Part shown: in pieces, positions 53,088 through 64,000 of the stretch
Position numbering within the stretch: the first letter of the stretch is position 1
How the letters are laid out: every line of letters begins with the position of its first letter
Assembly: GCF_021917145.1 (NCBI RefSeq)
Contig: NC_061070.1
Coordinates: forward strand, 12,053,390 to 12,117,389
Source of the DNA: Hypomesus transpacificus
Taxonomy: Eukaryota; Chordata; Actinopteri; Osmeriformes; Osmeridae
Direction of reading: 5' to 3'
Length of the DNA stretch: 64,000 nucleotides
Position numbers and translations under genes: made by a program
The notes under the pieces: model-generated
The model's input: the letters and a program-made list of their open reading frames with translations, nothing else
Told to the model about the DNA's origin: nothing
The model's database searches: none

Positions 53088-54578
53088 CTACAGAGGAAAA
53101 AGGAAGCAAATAATATAAACCAAACGTAATACTTGAACACATGAATAGGGGCCTGACATGGTATTGTTCTTATTATTGGTAATAACTATGGCAGAGTCGG
53201 TGGCAAACACTCAAATAAAGAAGATATCTGCAACCTATGGTCCAACACAGCTGGAGCATAAGGAACAAACCCCTGACATCCTGTCCACCTCTGACTGAAA
53301 GGTTCTCTGAAGGTCTCATTTGACACAGTGACATGATTCACTTTGGAGCTACCCCCTCTAATTATCAAAAATACAACATTTTTGCATGAAACTCTTCTAC
53401 AGCCAAGTTGAGATATTTTTTTTTTCAAGACTCTTTGTACGGATAATACGGACATTCAGTGTTTGGATTGTGAAGTGCTTTTTAAGAGTGCTTACCTTGG
53501 AGTTAACAGGACAAAATAAATCTACTGTATTTGGCCATATCAGTTTAGTGAACAACAAAACATTTAAAAACACAAGTCAGAAACAGAGCAGACCAAAAGC
53601 ACTCCTAGACCTCCATGCGAGCGGCTGAGTGTACAGCGATTGTTTCTCATTGATTCGTACATAATCCAATCATCTAGGGATTTTACAATCATGCCGCTAG
53701 CTTACAAATAACCAACAGGAGAAATTGTTATTCAACAGACACTGTAAGGCCATGAGTTGGGGATGCAAAGACATGAATGACGCGAGGACACACAATGTCC
53801 TCAAATGGGAGCAACCAAAATTCATGTGAGGTATAAATGGGTCATTAATTTGTTTCAAAGGTGATCATCTCAAATGTGTTGAGCGCTTTTCCATTGCCTT
53901 TGAGGGCTTAGGGAGCTTGTTGTCTTGAACAATTAAATCCCTGGATCTTGCTAGCTGGGTGCTATTCGGACAGAGAAGAACTGCTACCCAATGTACAAGA
54001 AACATACATTCACCCTGCCTGTACACCAGCTAGCTAAAACAAAGGCTATGGATCTCCAGAACGTTTGGAACCCTCACGCCACTTCCACAAAGCAGAAGAA
54101 CACTGACTTCCTTGCCCCCACATTGGGTGTCGGGGGTATGTCGGGGCAGTACTCTCTTAGCACAGCAAGAAACAAGGGTGGACCAACATGTGGAAAATCG
54201 GAAACAAATCCAAACACTGACCAAAACTAAAATGAAACAAACATGCTTCACAGAGGCCGACACAATTATGTGTTGAACTGATTGCTGTCCGCGTGCAACC
54301 TAATGATCGTCCCACTGTACCCTCAGATTACAGTGTGTGTGTGTGTGTGTGTGTATGTATATACGCTCGTGTGTGTAGGGCGGGTATTTGTTGGCATGTT
54401 ACAGTTTGTGATGACCGGGTGTTCTGACGACAGGGCTCTCCAGCAGAGGTGGGAAGCTAAGAGGGGCGCGGTTGAAAAGAAGGTGGGCGGGTCAGGTGTA
54501 CAGCAGGCGATTGGTGGATGGATAAAAGACGAGGAGGAGGGGGAGGAGTTAGCAGAGGGGGCCCCCACTGTTCCCTGG

Positions 54579-61084
<6,506 letters not shown>

Positions 61085-63401
61085 CTGACGAGAGGGAGGG
61101 AGAGAGAGCGACAGACAGAGAGAGGCAGAGAGAGAGATGGAGAGGGAGAGAGAGAGAGGGGGAGAGGTAGAGAGAGAGGGTTAAAAGAACAGTGGAGGGA
61201 GAAGGTAGACCAAGATGGCAATCATTTGTAAGAGACATTCCAGCTAGGAGATCTATCTAAAAATAAGGGGGGGTGGGGTGGGTGGAACCATTGTGCTGAA
61301 TCACTTTATGCAACAGGTCCTTGGCTGGCCTCCCCTCGTCCTCCCTTAGACAACCAACATGAAGGTCTCCTGTAGCCGTCAGCCCCCTCACAAAGCAGCT
61401 CCCACAAACACAGTGGAGGGCGCTCACGGCCCCCTTCACCAAGTAGAGAAAGGTTCTGAAGAGTCTTTATCTATCTCTTCTCAGGAAGAGGGATGTGAAA
61501 GGACGCAATGCGTCACGGCGCTGTTGTGGGGTTGCGATGAAACGCGCGCGGCGCCATTCGCAACTTCGGTCGTTTTGGTGGGGGACAGTTGAGAAAAGAA
61601 AGTGGTCAAGAGTTGATATGCGAGGGAGATGAGGATTAACCCACAACTCACAAACTCAGAGCTAAACGGGAGAGAGAAGAGAGAGAGACACTGATGAATG
61701 GAGGGAGAGACACAATGAAAACGACCATAGAGAAACTGGGTCACAGACAAATGCTCCAGTGAATCGCTGTTGGAGAGGCAGCTCAGAGACATCTCGGTTG
61801 TCTTTGACACAGCCACATTACACAAGACATCTGCATTCATTTTCCAAAGCCGTCTTAACTTTCTGGGTTTAAAAGAAACACAGTAAAGACTTCCATTAAA
61901 GAAGTGGCGGGGACCGTTTGAGACAAGTTTAGTGCAATTCTGGGTAGAAAGTTCAGGAACTGTGACAAGAGTCGTGTCACTGGCTGCACAACTCTGTGCA
62001 CTGACTAACTGTATACCAAAAGCTATTGTACAGAGCCTGCCCTGACCGACACTAAACAGACAATTTGACACCACACAGTCACATTTCTCATAAGGGGCCT
62101 ATTTGATTATCTCATGTCGTCACACTCCTCACAAATCACCCTGGTATGTGACAGAAGGCCCTGAGGAAACGCTGCTAGCCTGGGAGCCACACACACAGAC
62201 ACCCTCACAAACACACACATGTACACAAACACACACACAAAGTCCCCCAACCACTATGTATTTATTCCAACAACGCCTGTACATTCAGCAAATTAGCCCA
62301 TTATGCTGAGTGGCTGTACAGGCAACGAGGTTACGCTTTTAATGAAGAGGGTGGAAAAATACACAAATGCTGGGTTAGTGTTAATGGTTTGGCCCCCAAC
62401 TCTTTCTACCTGCCACTGTTGTAGTAGAAACTTATGCTGCTTAGAGGTATAATCACAGCAAGCAAGATCAGTACGTTATGCTGCTAACCCTCTCTGCACA
62501 ACCACTGGCTCGCTTCGCAAGTGCCTCATTCCCCTGGCCACAGATCCATTACATCAAGCTACATGATCTGATTTCTACTCCACTTTTTACTCCACTCACA
62601 TGGCCTTCTATCTTGTTTCAGGGCAGAGGTGGGAGTCGTCTGTGTTGCGGGTTTCTGCTGTTGGAAAGAGAACGAAAGCAGGCGCTCTAGTGGCTCACCG
62701 GGTAGGGCGCGTATCGTACAAGCCAAGGCCCAAATGCAGCAGCCCGGGTTCAATTCCGGCTCGGGACATTTCTGCACGTCTTCCTTACTCTCTCCCCCCT
62801 TCATTACCTGTCTGTCTCGATCCGGTAAAACCTAAACAATGCAAAAACGGATTTTCGTTAAAAGGAGAAATACATCAGTGGCCTTTCGCACAAAGTCTCT
62901 GTCTGTAGTCACGTGACTGCCGGTGTAGGCTCCCTATACGTCACTGGGTCGAGTGACAGGAGAGATGGGGAGGACATGTGACTTGTGTGAGCAGTAAGGC
63001 AGGGCAGAGGCTTGAGTAGGGGTGCAGCAGATCAGTTCTCGTGAGGGCTTCCAGAAGGGGCAGGAGGCTGTGAGTCACAACAAGCGAGGCAGTGTCCCAT
63101 GAAGCCTACCGGTGACGAGGGTCTTAAAGACCAACTTATACGTCTGCTTGCATAGCCCCCCCCCTGCCTCGTGCTCCATAAGCAGATGAGAGGATCAGGA
63201 GAGATGTTTTATAAGATTACCACCTTACACTTTAAAAGACTGTACCTTTTTTTTATTTCCATCCTCAGAGATCTTTCCAAGTGTTGTAGTGTGGTCAAAT
63301 ATTTAGGATTTGATTTGCGACCGGGCAAAAAAGAAAGACAGCGACTGTTTACCCACGACGGTGGTTCTACCTACATCTACCCTCTTCTTCCTGCTAGAAA
63401 T

Positions 63402-63443
<42 letters not shown>

Positions 63444-64000
63444 CGAGAGAGAAAGAGAGAGAGCGAGAGAGAAAGACAACCTGTGGCTCCCCATGTTCTC
63501 CCTGCACCCACCCGAGAACACAAGGTAAGAACAGCAGCAGCAGTCCTGAACGTCCAGTATGACTCACCCCTGCAATTCCGCAGCAGCAGCAGCTCCTTCA
63601 TGGAGCCGGTGACGCACCCCTGACACCATGCACATCAAATCTATATCTGAACCTATTTCAAAGCCCGTTGTATTCAAGCGGATTTAGAACTCGTACCGCT
63701 TTGACGTAACCAAGGCTTGGCGAGATCAGGACCATAGAAGAGGTAGATGAGCACCCAAAATGCAGTTCTCTACGGAGGAATAACAAATCTCTTCAAGGAC
63801 AAACTGAATAGCTAGTGGGGAGTTCCTGTGAAACCACAGTAACCAAGCAGCATTTGAACATTCTATCTATAACTCCACTAAATTTGTTTAGTTCCAGTGT
63901 TCCAAAACAGCAGGCCAACATCAGCACGTGGCCCGATCCATTCAGTTGATGTGTCATGAGACTCGGCCTTCACCCTTCCAGGCACCATCCCTCCATACAG
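61085..64000. other. PPP2R5D 5' intron
   Basis: No exon recognised. The contents are (GA)-rich runs at 61092-61180 and 63405-63476, a SINE at 62688-62850, and otherwise ordinary intronic DNA. Confidence 0.5.
62688..62850 (+). mobile_element. tRNA-derived SINE
   Basis: Begins gcgctctagtggctcacc (A-box region), has an intact B box ggttcaattcc at 62747-62757, then a body (gcacgtcttccttactctc, acctgtctgtctcgatc) of a widespread teleost SINE type, ending in an A-rich stretch (caatgcaaaaacgg). It is of a different family from the copies at 26548 and 52140. Confidence 0.75.

Larger units (their letters stand above)
51035..54578. other. MEA1-PPP2R5D convergent 3' region
   Basis: Contains the MEA1 3' UTR (candidate ATTAAA at 51795) and the PPP2R5D 3' UTR. 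Good minus-strand AATAAA signals are scarce between 52 and 54.5 kb; the one at 51710-51715 would make a 2.8-kb UTR overlapping MEA1. Also here are an inverted SINE (52140-52262), a 41-base G run (53047-53087) and a GT microsatellite at 54333-54352. Confidence 0.45.

Noticed and set aside
61085-64000. N-terminal exons of PPP2R5D
   Set aside because: Searched for the conserved pre-core segment (KKERRQSSSRF, ELQKLPALK) on the minus strand and did not find it; it must lie beyond the window.

Overview
The window is teleost (ray-finned fish) nuclear DNA. Genes are split into many short exons with GT-AG introns, often only about 100 bp long. The encoded proteins match vertebrate families, and the non-coding DNA is full of (AC)n/(GA)n microsatellites, tRNA-derived SINEs, MITEs, a Tc1-like fragment and two solo LTRs. 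I assigned families by reading exon translations by eye against remembered vertebrate proteins; no search was run. Exon borders come from splice signals plus reading-frame phase, and phases close for every multi-exon gene listed.

Layout. Block A (1-22.9 kb) corresponds to human 10q26.3: PRAP1 3' end (+), FUOM (-), ECHS1 (-), SPRN/Shadoo (+), MTG1 (-), an unrecognised proline-rich ORF (+) and PAOX (-). Relative to the human order as I recall it, PAOX-MTG1-SPRN is inverted as one unit. Block B (23.5-46.5 kb) corresponds to human 10q11.21: RASSF4 (-) with DEPP1 (+) nested in an intron, a CXC chemokine gene (+), and TMEM72 (-). Block C (48-64 kb) corresponds to human 6p21.1: DNPH1 (-) and MEA1 (+) head to head, then PPP2R5D (-) tail to tail with MEA1; the 5' end of PPP2R5D lies beyond the window.

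The genes do not form one pathway. They include mitochondrial metabolism and translation (ECHS1, MTG1), peroxisomal polyamine oxidation (PAOX, ending in SKL), small-molecule housekeeping (FUOM, DNPH1), signalling (RASSF4, PPP2R5D), immunity (chemokine) and several poorly understood vertebrate genes (PRAP1, SPRN, DEPP1, TMEM72, MEA1).

I found no convincing new multi-gene system. The most unusual signals concern splicing: a U12-type AT-AC intron in MTG1, a PAOX acceptor directly preceded by about 66 TG repeats, and a 46-bp minisatellite in RASSF4 that has copied a splice donor four times. Next in interest are the unrecognised 264-residue ORF and the chemokine with a long basic tail.
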